A stretch of 64,000 nt of DNA from Cellulomonas sp. KRMCY2 (GTDB lineage Bacteria; Actinomycetota; Actinomycetes; Actinomycetales; Cellulomonadaceae). Of the stretch, positions 1 through 8,159 are shown piece after piece. The stretch spans positions 1 to 64,000 of the forward strand of contig NZ_JAGF01000001.1 of the NCBI RefSeq assembly GCF_000526515.1, in the 5' to 3' direction. The notes under the pieces were generated by a model. That model made no database searches, was not told where the DNA came from, and saw nothing but the letters and a program-made list of their open reading frames with translations. The stretch's first letter is position 1. Every line of letters starts with the position of its first letter. The translations under genes were made by a program, and so were the position numbers.

Positions 1-2
1 TC

Positions 3-461
3 GTTCGCTGGCTCAACGGCGGACCCGGCACCCACGAGACGGTCGAGGCGCATGTCCGGGCTTGCATGGCCGCGTGGCAGGCAGGCGGGCCGACGATCAC
101 GTTCGGCATCTGCGCCGGGGTCCCCGAGCGCCTCGTGGGGACGGTGGACGCGCACCTCGAGCTCGCTGGGCTGGAGCCCGGTCAAGCGAACATCGCCTAC
201 GGGCTCTATCCCGAGGCCAGAGGCCGTGGCCTGGCATCCCGCGCGGTTGCGCTGATGTGCACCTTCTTGGCCACCCGGCACGGTGTTCGCGAGGCGATCA
301 TCCGCACCGAGCCAGCCAATGCGGCGTCCGTCGCGGTCGCTCTCAGGACTGGCTTCCGTTTGGCTCGACGCGGCGGCGAGGGCGAGCTCAACTGGTACGT
401 CCGCGACCTCGCAGGGGCGTCGGCTCCGATTGCCCCGTACAGCGCCGGGAATGGTGACTAG
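3..461 (+). CDS. GNAT-family N-acetyltransferase, 5' end outside the window
   Basis: The frame is open from the first bases, so the N-terminus lies upstream. The visible 152 residues contain the GNAT acetyl-CoA loop: a beta strand (ANIAYGLYPEARGRG) runs into the RGRGLA pyrophosphate-binding turn and helix, followed by the usual second half with AIIRTEPANAASVAVALRTGF. GNAT enzymes transfer acetyl from acetyl-CoA to an amine; nothing here shows the substrate. The stop lies 10 bp before the Phd antitoxin start, so the three genes may be co-transcribed. The last 22 codons recur, out of context, before the second antitoxin copy at 15 kb, so this gene's tail was part of a duplicated segment. Confidence 0.85.
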   Translation, partial: VRWLNGGPGTHETVEAHVRACMAAWQAGGPTITFGICAGVPERLVGTVDAHLELAGLEPGQANIAYGLYPEARGRGLASRAVALMCTFLATRHGVREAIIRTEPANAASVAVALRTGFRLARRGGEGELNWYVRDLAGASAPIAPYSAGNGD

Positions 462-471
462 AATTCGGGTC

Positions 472-732
472 ATGACGACCACTACGTCGCTGGCCAACGT
501 CAAGGCCCACCTGTCCGCGATCGTCGGATCCGTGCACGACACCCACGAGCGGGTTGTCATCACGCGCAACGGTGAGCCGGCCGCAGTCCTGGTCTCCCCC
601 GACGACCTCGCCTCGTTGGAGGAGACCCTGGACATCCTGTCCGACAAGGCGCTGATGGCACAGGTCGCACGGGCCAGGGCTGAGATCGACGCCGGCGAGA
701 CCGTCGAGCTGCCTGCGCTGCATCGCGCGTGA
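472..732 (+). CDS. Phd/YefM-family antitoxin (copy 1)
   Basis: An 86-residue antitoxin. The N-terminal Phd/YefM fold shows as TSLANVKAHLSAIVGSVHDT, then RVVITRNGEPAAVLVSPDDLASLEETLDIL, the canonical DNA-binding dimer; the acidic tail (about residues 60-86) is the part expected to wrap the toxin. The ATG is chosen because the family begins a few residues before the first helix. The stop overlaps the toxin start by 4 nt (GTGA), which indicates translational coupling. It would neutralise the downstream RelE-type RNase and repress the operon. It differs from copy 2 at 15081 at only 2 residues (R/H in the ARAEID helix and H/R near the C-terminus). Confidence 0.92.
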   Translation: MTTTTSLANVKAHLSAIVGSVHDTHERVVITRNGEPAAVLVSPDDLASLEETLDILSDKALMAQVARARAEIDAGETVELPALHRA

Positions 733-992
733 CCTACCGCATCCGCTGGGCGTCACCGGCGCGGCGCGCGATCGAGAACACCCTGCCGGAGTCCGTCGCC
801 ACAGCCGTCTGGGAGCTCGCCAACGGAGCACTCTCCGAGAACCCGCAACGGGTCGGCAAGCGCCTGGCGCGAGAGCTTGCCGGGTACTGGTCAGCTCGCC
901 GCGGCCAGTACAGAGTCATCTACGCCATCGACGACGAGACAACCACCGTCACCATCATGACCGTCGACCACCGCCGCGACGTCTACCACTGA
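729..992 (+). CDS. RelE/ParE-superfamily toxin (copy 1)
   Basis: An 87-residue protein with the RelE fold: MTYRIRWASPARRAIENTLP, a helical pair, then RARELAGYWSARRGQYRVIYAIDDE and a C-terminal strand (VTIMTVDHRRDVYH). The basic RxGQYRVIYxID signature marks RelE-type ribosome-dependent mRNA interferases rather than ParE gyrase poisons; the target is inferred from family. It starts with GTG inside the antitoxin stop. The stop is 19 bp before boundary unit A. Copy 2 (15338) differs at 6 of 87 residues, and a third relic of the 3' end lies at 4062. Confidence 0.9.
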   Translation: MTYRIRWASPARRAIENTLPESVATAVWELANGALSENPQRVGKRLARELAGYWSARRGQYRVIYAIDDETTTVTIMTVDHRRDVYH

Positions 993-1011
993 CAACGCCG
1001 GAGAACGCACC

Positions 1012-1214
1012 GTTGACGGCGTCAACGAGCCCAGCCAACCAGACCCGCCAGAACCCGAGCCGTCCCGGCATCACCGCAGGTCACCGCCGTGACCTGTGAC
1101 GTCACGACCCCCTCCGGCAGGTTCGACTCCCGTCACCTCCACCGTCCTGTGCCTGCGTTCGCGCGGGTCAGGTGACATCAAGGCCGTCGTCCACTCGCCA
1201 TGGACGGCGGCCTT
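1012..1214 (+). repeat. Boundary unit A: palindrome, tmRNA/tRNA-3'-end-like core, terminator hairpin
   Basis: Three blocks are visible: the palindrome GTTGACGGCGTCAAC at 1012-1026, a core GGTTCGACTCCCGTC plus ACCTCCACC at 1120-1143, and a hairpin with arms 1180-1193 and 1201-1214 (AAGGCCGTCGTCCA / TGGACGGCGGCCTT). The core looks like the T-loop and acceptor 3' strand of a tRNA or tmRNA, the usual attachment site of tyrosine integrases. The palindrome-to-core distance is 108 bp and core-to-hairpin 60 bp, matching the other five units. The attachment-site role is an inference; the repeat itself is seen directly. Confidence 0.85.
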
Positions 1215-1424
1215 CGTGTCTCTGCACCACCGGCCCAGGAGACGTTGTCTGGTCTTCGGGCGCGCCACACACCCACGCATGATCGCGAAGTGAAGGTGAG
1301 CATGGTGAATCCGAGCTGGTGGTCGGTCCGGTCTGCTGGTGGAGCGGGTGCGCGGCGTAGTCGGCCAGACCAATCACCGCTGCACGGGCGGCCCCGGAGC
1401 GTCCCGCACAGCGCGACCGGCGCG

Positions 1425-3040
1425 TCAGAACAGACCTGCCTGGATGGCATACGAGGCGGCACCGGTGCGTGAGGTCTGGCCGAGCTTGGTGAGGATGTTG
1501 GCGACGTGACGGTGCACCGTGTGCTCGCTGAGGACGAGCGACGCCGCGATCTCGTGGTTGCTCATCCCCTGCGACACCAGCCGCAGCACCTCGCGCTCCC
1601 GGGCCGAGAGCGGACCACCCGCCGGCATGCCGGCGGCATCAGCTAGCCGACGGGCACGCGCCAGGTCGTCGCCGGCGGACAGCTCGTCCAGGACCTCCGT
1701 CGCGAGCGCGAGATGACGCCGGGCCGCGGACCGATCGCCCGTCGCGAGAAGCGCCTCCGCGAGAGCGAGCCGGGTGTGGGCCTCGTCGAAGCGCAGGTCC
1801 GCGGCGCTGAACCTCCGCACCGCCTCGGTCAGCAGGGAAACAGCGGCATCCGGTGGTGCCACGGCGGCATCAGCCGCCGAGGCGGTGGCCATCAGCGAGG
1901 GGGTGCCGGTCAGCTCCGCCGTCTGGCGCAACTCGGCCGCGAGGAGCCGCGCGGCATCTTCGTGGCCGGCGGCCTGCGCGACGAGAACGGCGGGCAGGAG
2001 CACGTCTGCGCGGGCCAGGCGACTGTCCTTCGGCAGCCACTCCAGGAGGCCCCGGATCGTCGTCCAGGCGGCCGCCGGGTCGCCGCCGGACATCTGCATC
2101 CGCGCGCGCCCCGCGATCGCGGCCGGGTGGAACTCGGCCTGCGCGAAGAGGGCCTCTGCCTCGTCGAGCCGACCCTGGCGGCGCCGCAGCTCGCCCAGTT
2201 GCACCACCGCTTCGAGCCGGGAAGCGCGGCGCGACGCCGAGAGCCGGTCGAGAACCCCGGTCAGCTCCTGTTCGGCCTCACGCCACGACCCTCGCGCCAC
2301 CTGTACCGACGCATACTGGATGCGGCACACGTTGAAGAGGGGTGCGAGGTCACGTTCGGTGCAGATGGCCTCCACCCGGCGGCACCAGTCCGCCGCTCGC
2401 GTCACGTCCTTGTTCTGGTTGCAGGCCACGATGAGCCAGCAGCAGACCTTCCCCATCCACATCGGGTCCGGCACGTCACCCGACGTCGCCGCGGCCACCG
2501 AGGCATCCAGGCGCGCCATGCCCCCCTGGATGTCTCCGGCGCACGTCATGGCAAGACCCTGCAGGGCCAGACCGACGACCTCGAGGTCTCCCAGGCCGAG
2601 CCGTCTCGCGACGGCCGACGCTCGCTCTCCGGCCAGCAACGCGCGGACGGGGTCGTGGCCGACCTCTATGGCGAGCTCGGCCTCCCGGACTGCGTGCCAG
2701 CCGTGCTCGGCCGACTCGTCGAGCTCCTCGAGGAGCGCCCCGCCCGCCCCCACCAGCCGAGGGCAACGGACTCACCGTGACCGAAGAGCAGGGAGTCCCA
2801 CGCGAGGGCGGTGGCGGCCCGCGCCGCACCGAGCGAGTCGCCGAGCTCCCGATGACGTCGGTACGCCGTCTCGCGTGCTCCCACGCACGCGTCACCGTCG
2901 TCGAGCCACCAGGCGACCTGGGCCAACCCCTCGTAGGCGAGAGGATCCTCGGTCTCCTCGGCGACAGCCCGGAACGCGGTCCGGGCGAGGTGCCACGAAC
3001 CCGCGTCGAGTGCTGACTGCGCCGACACCATGGAAGTCAT
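1425..3040 (-). pseudogene. LuxR-family regulator with TPR-like domain, frameshifted near 2745
   Basis: The C-terminus is a clear LuxR/NarL HTH (PLSAREREVLRLVSQGMSN, then SEHTVHRHVANILTKLG). It is preceded by about 370 residues of Ala/Leu-rich TPR-like helices, as in large stand-alone LuxR regulators lacking a receiver. The N-terminal 100 residues (from ATG 3040, beginning MTSMVSAQSALDAGSW) are in another frame. The two frames join at the G-rich run around 2735-2752, where one extra G would explain the break between FGHGESVALGWWGRA and LLEELDESAEHGW. Either the gene is recently broken or the run was miscounted; several genes in this part of the window show the same type of shift. No target can be named. 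Confidence 0.75.
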
Positions 3041-3121
3041 TCCTCAGTATGGTCGTCCCCACACCAGGCGGGCGGGCGCCCGAGGCGCCCGCCCGATCCG
3101 GCACGGCGAGGGGTGGACGGG

Positions 3122-3346
3122 TCAAACGCCCACGCCCGCCGCCAGGGCCTTGACGTCCGCGGTGGTGAGTGGGTTGCCGGCGATCCCCCAGCTGCCGCTC
3201 CGGACCTCCTCGACCACGCACCACGTGACCGGACGCATGTTCTCGCCTTCGATGCCCACCATGGCGTCGGTGAGGCTCCGGACGATCTGCTGCTTCTGGT
3301 CGTCGGTGAAGACGTTCTCGATGACCTTGACCTGGATGAACGGCAT
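3122..3346 (-). CDS. 4-oxalocrotonate tautomerase-family protein
   Basis: A 74-residue protein starting MPFIQVKVIENVFTDDQKQQ. The residue after the initiator Met is Pro, the catalytic base of the tautomerase superfamily once Met is removed. The helix VRSLTDAMVGIEGENMRPVT and the strand WCVVEEVRSGSWGIAG match the family's small beta-alpha-beta subunit. The ATG is preceded by GAAGGAGAT, a strong ribosome binding site, so the longer upstream reading frame is rejected. It lies just upstream of the LuxR gene on the same strand, with about 80 bp between. The substrate is unknown; these proteins are promiscuous keto-enol isomerases. Confidence 0.85.
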   Translation of the reverse strand: MPFIQVKVIENVFTDDQKQQIVRSLTDAMVGIEGENMRPVTWCVVEEVRSGSWGIAGNPLTTADVKALAAGVGV

Positions 3347-3975
3347 GTCGATCTCCTTCTGTCCTGGGCTCCGCCGCTTGCGGAGCTCCTGGAGCAACTC
3401 TCGGTTCCAGGGGCAGGTCCCCGCGTCGGCAGAACCGGCCATCTCTGCCCGACGGGTCACTGGCCCGAACGGGCCAGCGCTGACCCGCGGCAGCGCAGGG
3501 TTCACCCACGTGCTCAGCACTGACCGGTCGCGCGACTCGAGGTCCTCGTCGGCGCATGCCCGCGTGAGGCCCTGCGAGAATTTCGGCGCCGGCCTGTGAC
3601 GGGGTCCTGCAGGACTACTCGAATAGATCGCTGACCAGCACCTTGACGACTCCGGGGGAAGACCCCACGTTGTGATCGGCCGCAAGGCTGGTCACTCCCG
3701 CTCGACGATGACCAACTCGCTCGACGGGCGGGCACAACGGCCCGGTATGCCGGGAACCTGCGGTCCTGCGCCGGGCAGGCACATCTCGACCGCCTCGCAT
3801 CACCCACGACCCCTGCCGCTTCAGCGCGCTGTTGACCGCGTCGATGCTGCAACGACCGGACCGACTAGAACGGCCGAGTCGGGACGGAGTCCCGACTCCG
3901 AGGTCGCCCACGCCCGTTGACGCGTTCAACGCCGAAGCCACTCCAGCCCCCTTTCCCCGTCACCCCGCCCTCGCA
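3347..3975. other. Intergenic stretch without a supported gene; degenerate boundary palindrome
   Basis: No open frame here shows family motifs. The only structured element is GTTGACGCGTTCAAC at 3916-3930, a near match to the boundary palindrome. No core sits 109 bp downstream because insertion-sequence ends begin at about 3976. This is best read as the remains of another boundary unit broken by the insertion. Confidence 0.5.
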
Positions 3976-4052
3976 GTGGAGTCCGCCAGAGTGGTGTACC
4001 GGTAGCTCGGTGAGGGTCAAGTCCTGGGGAGTGGTGTAGCGGTGCGGTGTGA
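3976..4052 (+). mobile_element. Two adjacent IS256-type terminal ends without a transposase
   Basis: GAGTCCGCCAGAGTGGTGTA and the bases after it (3980-4006) match, inverted, the right end of the complete IS at 9813-11243. About 15 bp further, GTCAAGTCCTGGGGAGTGGT and following (4018-4050) matches its left end almost base for base. Both ends point the same way, so this is not a circle junction. It looks like nested or deleted copies of the same IS that kept only their termini. Confidence 0.7.
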
Positions 4053-4061
4053 GGCTGTGAG

Positions 4062-4117
4062 CCGCCGCGACGTCTACCACTGACAGCGCCGGAGAGCCCA
4101 CCGTTGACGGCGTCAAC
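4062..4117 (+). pseudogene. Relic of the RelE toxin 3' end plus boundary palindrome
   Basis: Bases 4062-4083 read CGCCGCGACGTCTACCACTG and onwards, identical to the last codons and stop of the toxin at 968-992. After the same 19-bp spacer with few changes comes GTTGACGGCGTCAAC (4103-4117), identical to the palindrome of unit A. This is a third, mostly deleted copy of the toxin-to-boundary junction. No core follows at the expected distance. Confidence 0.75.
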
Positions 4118-4288
4118 AACATGCCAACGGAGCGCGGGGCGGAGCGGGCGGGACCGTCCAGCATGCCAAGGACGAAGACCACGCGTTGCCGCGAACCGGG
4201 TTCAGTCGGCACGCACTGCCCACACCGCCGAGGTGCGTTCGGTGTTCGGGGCTTCCCGAACACCGAACACTTCTCGTATGCTTGACCC

Positions 4289-5326
4289 GTGGACAGCCGA
4301 GCAGACGAGGCGATCTCGCTCCTGGAGGAGGCCCTCGAGGCGGCAGGGGCGCTGACCGCGCGCCCCGAGCCGGGTGACCGTTCGGCTGATCTGGTCCTTG
4401 TCCTGGGGACGACCCGCGTCGCGGTGCAGGTCAAGCGCTGGGCGGTGTTCCCCGAGCACGCGGTCCGGGCCAACCCGGCGTTCCGTCAGCAAGAGGACCC
4501 GTCCGTGGTGCGCGTTGTCGTCGCGGACAGGATCGGCAAGGAGGCACGCCAAGCTCTCCAGGAAGCGGGTTGGGGCTGGCTGGACCTTCGAGGGACCCTG
4601 CACGTCCAGGGTCCCGGGATCCTGGTGCATGCGCAGGTGCCGTCCGCGTGGGAGCGTCCGGGGCCCCGCGATCCGCTCGCAGCGCCCGCCGGCCTCGCGG
4701 TGGCGTGCGCCATGCTGTCCAGCCCCACCGACGAGCACACCGTCCGTGGCCTGGCTCGTCGACTTGGCCGCTCGCCGAGCACCGTGTCGGAGGTTCTCAA
4801 GGCGCTCAAGGACGACTCCCTCGTCGAGGGAGCGACCAACCGGCCGACGTCGGAACTGTTCTGGAGCGTTGCGGACGTGTGGCCCGGCAAGCGCGTGAGC
4901 CTGGCCGGCGCACCCGAGCCGGGGAGGGGGCCTGTCAACGAGGCGCTCCAGCTGGGCTTCGACGACGTCGAGGGCACTGTCGGCTGGGCGCTGACGGACA
5001 CGCTGGCGGCGGCGGTGTATGGCGCGCCCGTCGCCGCCCGCGCCGACCAGCCCGCCGACTACTTCGTCCCCACGGACGCGATCCTCAGGCGCGCCCGCAC
5101 GCTCCTGGGCATCGCCTCAACCCCGGGTGAGGCCCGTGCCACCGTGCGAGTGGCGCCGGTTCCCGAGGTCTGCGAGCGCCGAGTCGACGCCGCGAGACGG
5201 TCCCTTGAGGAACGACCGCTCGCCGCGCCGCTGTTCGTCGCACTCGACCTCGCTCAGGACGTCGGCCGCGGTCGAGAGATCCTCAACACCTGGGATCCGC
5301 CGGAAGGGTGGGCTCGTGTCTGGTAG
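4289..5326 (+). CDS. AbiEi-like antitoxin / winged-helix protein of a type IV toxin-antitoxin pair
   Basis: A 345-residue protein. Residues 1-110 resemble a nuclease-like alpha/beta domain (SADLVLVLGTTRVAVQVKRW). A winged helix follows (about 145-190: TVRGLARRLGRSPSTVSEVL, then KDDSLVEG), then a long C-terminal alpha/beta part (GWALTDTLAAAVYGAPVAAR) as in AbiEi family proteins. The next gene overlaps by 11 nt and encodes a nucleotidyltransferase-type partner, the standard AbiEi-AbiEii order. In that family the first protein represses the operon and counteracts the toxin. The assignment rests on layout and motif shape, so family membership is likely but not certain. Confidence 0.7.
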   Translation: MDSRADEAISLLEEALEAAGALTARPEPGDRSADLVLVLGTTRVAVQVKRWAVFPEHAVRANPAFRQQEDPSVVRVVVADRIGKEARQALQEAGWGWLDLRGTLHVQGPGILVHAQVPSAWERPGPRDPLAAPAGLAVACAMLSSPTDEHTVRGLARRLGRSPSTVSEVLKALKDDSLVEGATNRPTSELFWSVADVWPGKRVSLAGAPEPGRGPVNEALQLGFDDVEGTVGWALTDTLAAAVYGAPVAARADQPADYFVPTDAILRRARTLLGIASTPGEARATVRVAPVPEVCERRVDAARRSLEERPLAAPLFVALDLAQDVGRGREILNTWDPPEGWARVW

Positions 5327-6127
5327 CGCCGAGACGCCGCATGTCCTGCTGGTCGGCGACGAGACGCGTCGCCTCGTCGAGGCCATCAGCGTTGTGGCCG
5401 ACATCTCCGGGGAGACACCAACCGTCGTGGCGGCATCGCCGTCCTGTGCCGGGTGCACAGGGCCTATCGCGCGACGTCGGACCTGGACACGCTCAGTTAC
5501 CGGGACCATCGATCAACGGGCGACCTCGACACCCTGGACCGGTCCGCGGCACGCACACCGTCCCTCCTGGAGCTGCTCCGCGCCTCACCCGGCGCGGAGG
5601 CGGTCGAGCCCGCCGCAGCGAATGTGATCACGCCGAGCGGCCCGGTGCGGGTGGACGTCATCGACGTGATCGACGCGCCGGACTCCCCCGACATCGAGGA
5701 CCCGACCGACCGCCTGTACGAGATGGCTCACGCCTGGGCGTTCCGGACTGCGACCGAGCTGCGCATCGACGTCCTCGGCTCCGATCGGCAGTCGACCGTC
5801 AGCGCCGTAGCGCGCGTCGCCGAGCCGGGACCCCTCGTGGCGATGAAGCTCCAGGCGGTATTGCTGCGGTCGACGGCGAAGGAAGGCACCGACCTGCTGG
5901 ACATCGTCACGATCCTGCTCGACCCGGTGGCAAGGGATGTCGCCCTGGCGCAGCTGGCGGGGTGCGATCCAGTGATCGCCGCGGACGCCGCGCTCCACGC
6001 ACATCGATGGTTCGTCGAGCAGGTCGGCCGGACTCTCAGACTGATCCGCGCTGCGGGTGGCCTCGAGATCGGACGCGACGAGATCGCTCTCGTGGCCGAC
6101 CTCCTCGAGGCCGCGACCCGTCGATAG
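5316..6127 (+). pseudogene. AbiEii-like nucleotidyltransferase toxin, frameshifted at about 5432
   Basis: GTG at 5316 begins a frame reading VSGSAETPHVLLVGDETRRL up to ETPTVV. The continuation is one frame over: GGIAVLCRVHRAYRATSDLD is the nucleotidyltransferase core (GG motif followed by DLD), then VAMKLQAVLLRSTAKEGTDL and LLDIVTILLDP, typical of AbiEii/AbiGii toxins. One missing G in GTGGCGGC explains the break, which falls in the active site, so the product as sequenced would be inactive. It ends 11 bp before boundary unit B. It may be an intact toxin with a sequencing error, or a decayed one. Confidence 0.72.
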
Positions 6128-6137
6128 CCGGCCGCGC

Positions 6138-6341
6138 GTTGATGCCGTCGGTACGTCCGGCCAATCTGAGCCGACGGGACGGCGGACGTCCTCAGCGTTC
6201 CCGCAGGTCAGCCGCACGAGGCTAGACGTCCCGGCGCCTCACGACAGGTTCGATTCCCGCCACCTCCACCGTCCTGCCCCGCGTTCGCGCGGGTCAGGTG
6301 ACATCAAGGCCGCCACACCGCTCACCACGGGTCGCGGCCTT
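6138..6341 (+). repeat. Boundary unit B
   Basis: A degenerate palindrome (GTTGATGCCGTCGGT, 6138-6152) lies exactly 109 bp before the core GGTTCGATTCCCGCC plus ACCTCCACC (6247-6270). The hairpin AAGGCCGC / GCGGCCTT (6306-6313 with 6334-6341) follows 59 bp after the core start. The middle contains CGTTCCCGCAGGTCAGC, shared with units D and F. See unit A for the interpretation as an attachment site. Confidence 0.83.
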
Positions 6342-6528
6342 CGTGTGTCCGGCTGTTCCCTCGATTCGCACGTGAGCGCCCATGCCCTGGCACGCTCTCT
6401 GCGGCAGGCCGCGCCATGGCTGGGCTGGGACTTCAGCCCAAGGCAATCGACCTCGATGCTTGACGAACCGCTCGGCGCGCCGCACGGCCCGGGAATCGCA
6501 CCTGGCCCCGGTGGAACAGGATGGGTCG

Positions 6529-6831
6529 ATGAGGATCCAGCTCCTGTACTTCGACGAGTGCCCCAGCTGGCAGGTGGCCGACGCGCGGCTGCGCGAGGCT
6601 CTTGCCGCCGTGGGCAACACCACGGACGTGGAGCGAGTCCTGGTTACCACCGCCGACGCGGCCGAGTCGTGGGGCTTCCACGGCTCGCCGTCGGTCCTGG
6701 TGGACGGGGAAGACCCGTTCGCCGAGCCTGGCGCGCCGGTGGGCCTGTCGTGCCGGCTGTATCGCACCCCTGCCGGGGTCAGCGGCTCCCCGACAGTCGG
6801 GCAGCTGGTCGAGGTGCTCGCCCGCGGCTGA
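6529..6831 (+). CDS. Thioredoxin-fold protein with CPSW motif
   Basis: A 100-residue protein starting MRIQLLYFDECPSWQVADAR. The strand-CPxW-helix start is thioredoxin-like but keeps only one active-site Cys, followed by SPSVLVDGEDPFAEPGAPVG with the cis-Pro-type loop. Similar short proteins are often annotated as thioredoxin-like or alkylmercury-lyase-related. With a single N-terminal Cys, monothiol chemistry or metal binding is more likely than disulfide reduction, which is an inference. It lies alone between unit B and a small HTH gene. The ribosome binding site is weak (GGAACAGGATGGGTCG). Confidence 0.75.
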   Translation: MRIQLLYFDECPSWQVADARLREALAAVGNTTDVERVLVTTADAAESWGFHGSPSVLVDGEDPFAEPGAPVGLSCRLYRTPAGVSGSPTVGQLVEVLARG

Positions 6832-6872
6832 TCCGCACCACGTCGACCGCTCGGAGCGAGACGGAATGCTCA

Positions 6873-7601
6873 ATGACGACGAACCGCGAACGGGTTCTGA
6901 GCGCCCTTTCGCAAGCAACACGAGCCCTCGACGATGGCGAGCTCGCTCGACGGGCCGCCGTCAGTCCGAGGCAGACGGTGAACCAGGTCTGCAGGCGGCT
7001 CGTCGACGGAGGCCTTGTAGCCAGGACCGTCGGGCCCGGCGGCAAGGTCGTCAATGGACTCCGCGTCCGGCCCGCTGCGAGCACGATCGACGACGCCCTG
7101 TCCGCCATGCCGCCGGGCCGTTCTACCGAGCAACGAGTCGCCGAACGGCACAGGGCCTCCGAAGCGACCGGTCTGCATCTCTGGGCGGTTCTGCGAGGAG
7201 TCCTAGAAGGGGGATGTGACCGAGACGCCGTTGGACTGGGCGGCCTCGGCGAGTCGGTCGTCGTAGGTGACGATCCCTTCGAGGTCGTCACCGAGGCTCA
7301 GGGCAGCCGCAAGGTGGACGGCGTCGAGGCTACGCAGGAGCGTCGGATCGAGACGAGCCGCCTCCTCAAAGGTCGCGGTCGTGACCGTCATGAGCGTGAT
7401 CGAGTCGAGTACCGCCCGTGCCTGCACGACGCGGTCGGGGGCGGCGCGACGCACGGCGCGCAACAACTCGGTCCTCGCGAGATCGCAGGACACCGGCTCA
7501 CGTTCGGCCGCGGCCAGCCACGCACGCAGGGCCGCCGTCTCTGCCTCGGAGACGACGAGCTTCACCAGCGCCGAGGTGTCGAGGTAGTGGGCCACGGCTA
7601 G
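6873..7601 (+). CDS. Winged-helix DNA-binding protein; 3' part doubtful
   Basis: ATG 6873 begins MTTNRERVLSALSQATRALD, then ELARRAAVSPRQTVNQVCRR and LVDGGLVARTVGPGGKVVN, a clean winged-helix domain of about 60 residues. From about residue 110 (position 7200) the frame runs antisense through the VapC gene and loses plausible protein character. The true gene was probably truncated when the VapBC module or a deletion joined here; the frame only happens to stay open to 7601. Only the first third should be trusted. It may be a stand-alone regulator or the N-terminus of a lost nuclease-type protein. Confidence 0.4.
   Translation: MTTNRERVLSALSQATRALDDGELARRAAVSPRQTVNQVCRRLVDGGLVARTVGPGGKVVNGLRVRPAASTIDDALSAMPPGRSTEQRVAERHRASEATGLHLWAVLRGVLEGGCDRDAVGLGGLGESVVVGDDPFEVVTEAQGSRKVDGVEATQERRIETSRLLKGRGRDRHERDRVEYRPCLHDAVGGGATHGAQQLGPREIAGHRLTFGRGQPRTQGRRLCLGDDELHQRRGVEVVGHG
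7203..7595 (-). CDS. vapC: VapC-type PIN-domain toxin
   Basis: A 130-residue PIN domain. The acidic metal-binding residues are visible: D6 (HYLDTSALVK), E43 (ARTELLRAVRR), D91 (RSLDAVHLAAAL) and D112/D113 (VTYDDRL). VapC toxins are Mg-dependent ribonucleases, often cutting tRNA. It starts with GTG, 2 bp after the antitoxin stop, giving the usual antitoxin-toxin order on the minus strand. All catalytic residues are present, so the toxin would be active even though its antitoxin frame is broken in this sequence, which argues that the antitoxin shift may be a sequencing error. Confidence 0.9.
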   Translation of the reverse strand: MAHYLDTSALVKLVVSEAETAALRAWLAAAEREPVSCDLARTELLRAVRRAAPDRVVQARAVLDSITLMTVTTATFEEAARLDPTLLRSLDAVHLAAALSLGDDLEGIVTYDDRLAEAAQSNGVSVTSPF

Positions 7602-7860
7602 TACCTCTCGGCATCTCTCATCGCAGCGAGCTCGTCGGACAGGTTCGGCCCCGCCTCGGGGGCGGGAAGCTCCCCGATGGTGTGACGCGCGGCGCGGGCG
7701 CCCCCGCGTTCAGCAGCTGCTGGAGGCGCGACGACGGGATCGCCGTCAGCTGAGCCACCGGGCGTCCCCTATCGGTGATCGTGACAGTCTCCCCGGCGGC
7801 GGCGTGGGCGACGACGGCCGAGGCGTTCTGCTTCAGCGCACGAATCCCTACCTGTGTCAT
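7598..7860 (-). pseudogene. VapB/Phd-type antitoxin, frameshifted near 7700
   Basis: ATG 7860 gives MTQVGIRALKQNASAVVAHA, then ETVTITDRGRPVAQLTAIP, a Phd/YefM-like DNA-binding domain of the kind paired with PIN toxins. The expected C-terminus (HTIGELPAPEAGPNLSDELA, then AMRDAERY) is in another frame and ends at the TAG just before vapC. One extra G in the GGGGG run at about 7699-7705 explains the shift. A GTG at 7869 is an alternative start 3 codons upstream. As sequenced, the toxin-binding tail would be lost. Confidence 0.75.
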
Positions 7861-7948
7861 GTGCTTCACTGTAGTACATCAGGGCTGAAGGTGGCATCGT
7901 CGTGCAACAAGGTCCAGGCCGACCTAGGGCTCATGCGACCGGGCCACT

Positions 7949-8159
7949 GTTGACGCCGTCAACAGATCCCGCCTCGAGCACCACCCAGGACCTTCCACGT
8001 TCCGACGTCACCGCAGGTCACCGCAGGTCACCGGCTCGACCCAACACGTCCACACGCCACCAGGCAGGTTCGATTCCCGCCACCTCCACCGTCCTGCCCC
8101 GCGTTCGCGCGGAGCAGGTGACATCAAGGCCGTCGTCCACTCGCCATGGACGGCGGCCT
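7949..8159 (+). repeat. Boundary unit C
   Basis: Perfect palindrome GTTGACGCCGTCAAC (7949-7963), core GGTTCGATTCCCGCC plus ACCTCCACC (8067-8090), hairpin arms 8127-8139 and 8147-8159 (AGGCCGTCGTCCA / TGGACGGCGGCCT). The palindrome-to-core distance is 118 rather than 109 bp because a 10-bp motif (GGTCACCGCA) is duplicated in tandem at about 8007-8030. Core to hairpin is 59 bp. Confidence 0.83.

Noticed and set aside
1012-1026. Integron attC sites as explanation of the palindromes
   Set aside because: GTTGACG does not fit the GTTRRRY core, the site lacks the paired R/L boxes of attC, and the integrase remnant is of phage type rather than IntI.
1120-1143. Complete tRNA or tmRNA genes at the cores
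   Set aside because: Only the T-loop and 3' acceptor-like bases are present; no D-arm, anticodon arm or 5' acceptor strand was found upstream of any unit.
7949-8159. CRISPR array made of the boundary repeats
   Set aside because: Repeats are too few, too long and kilobases apart; no cas genes were seen.
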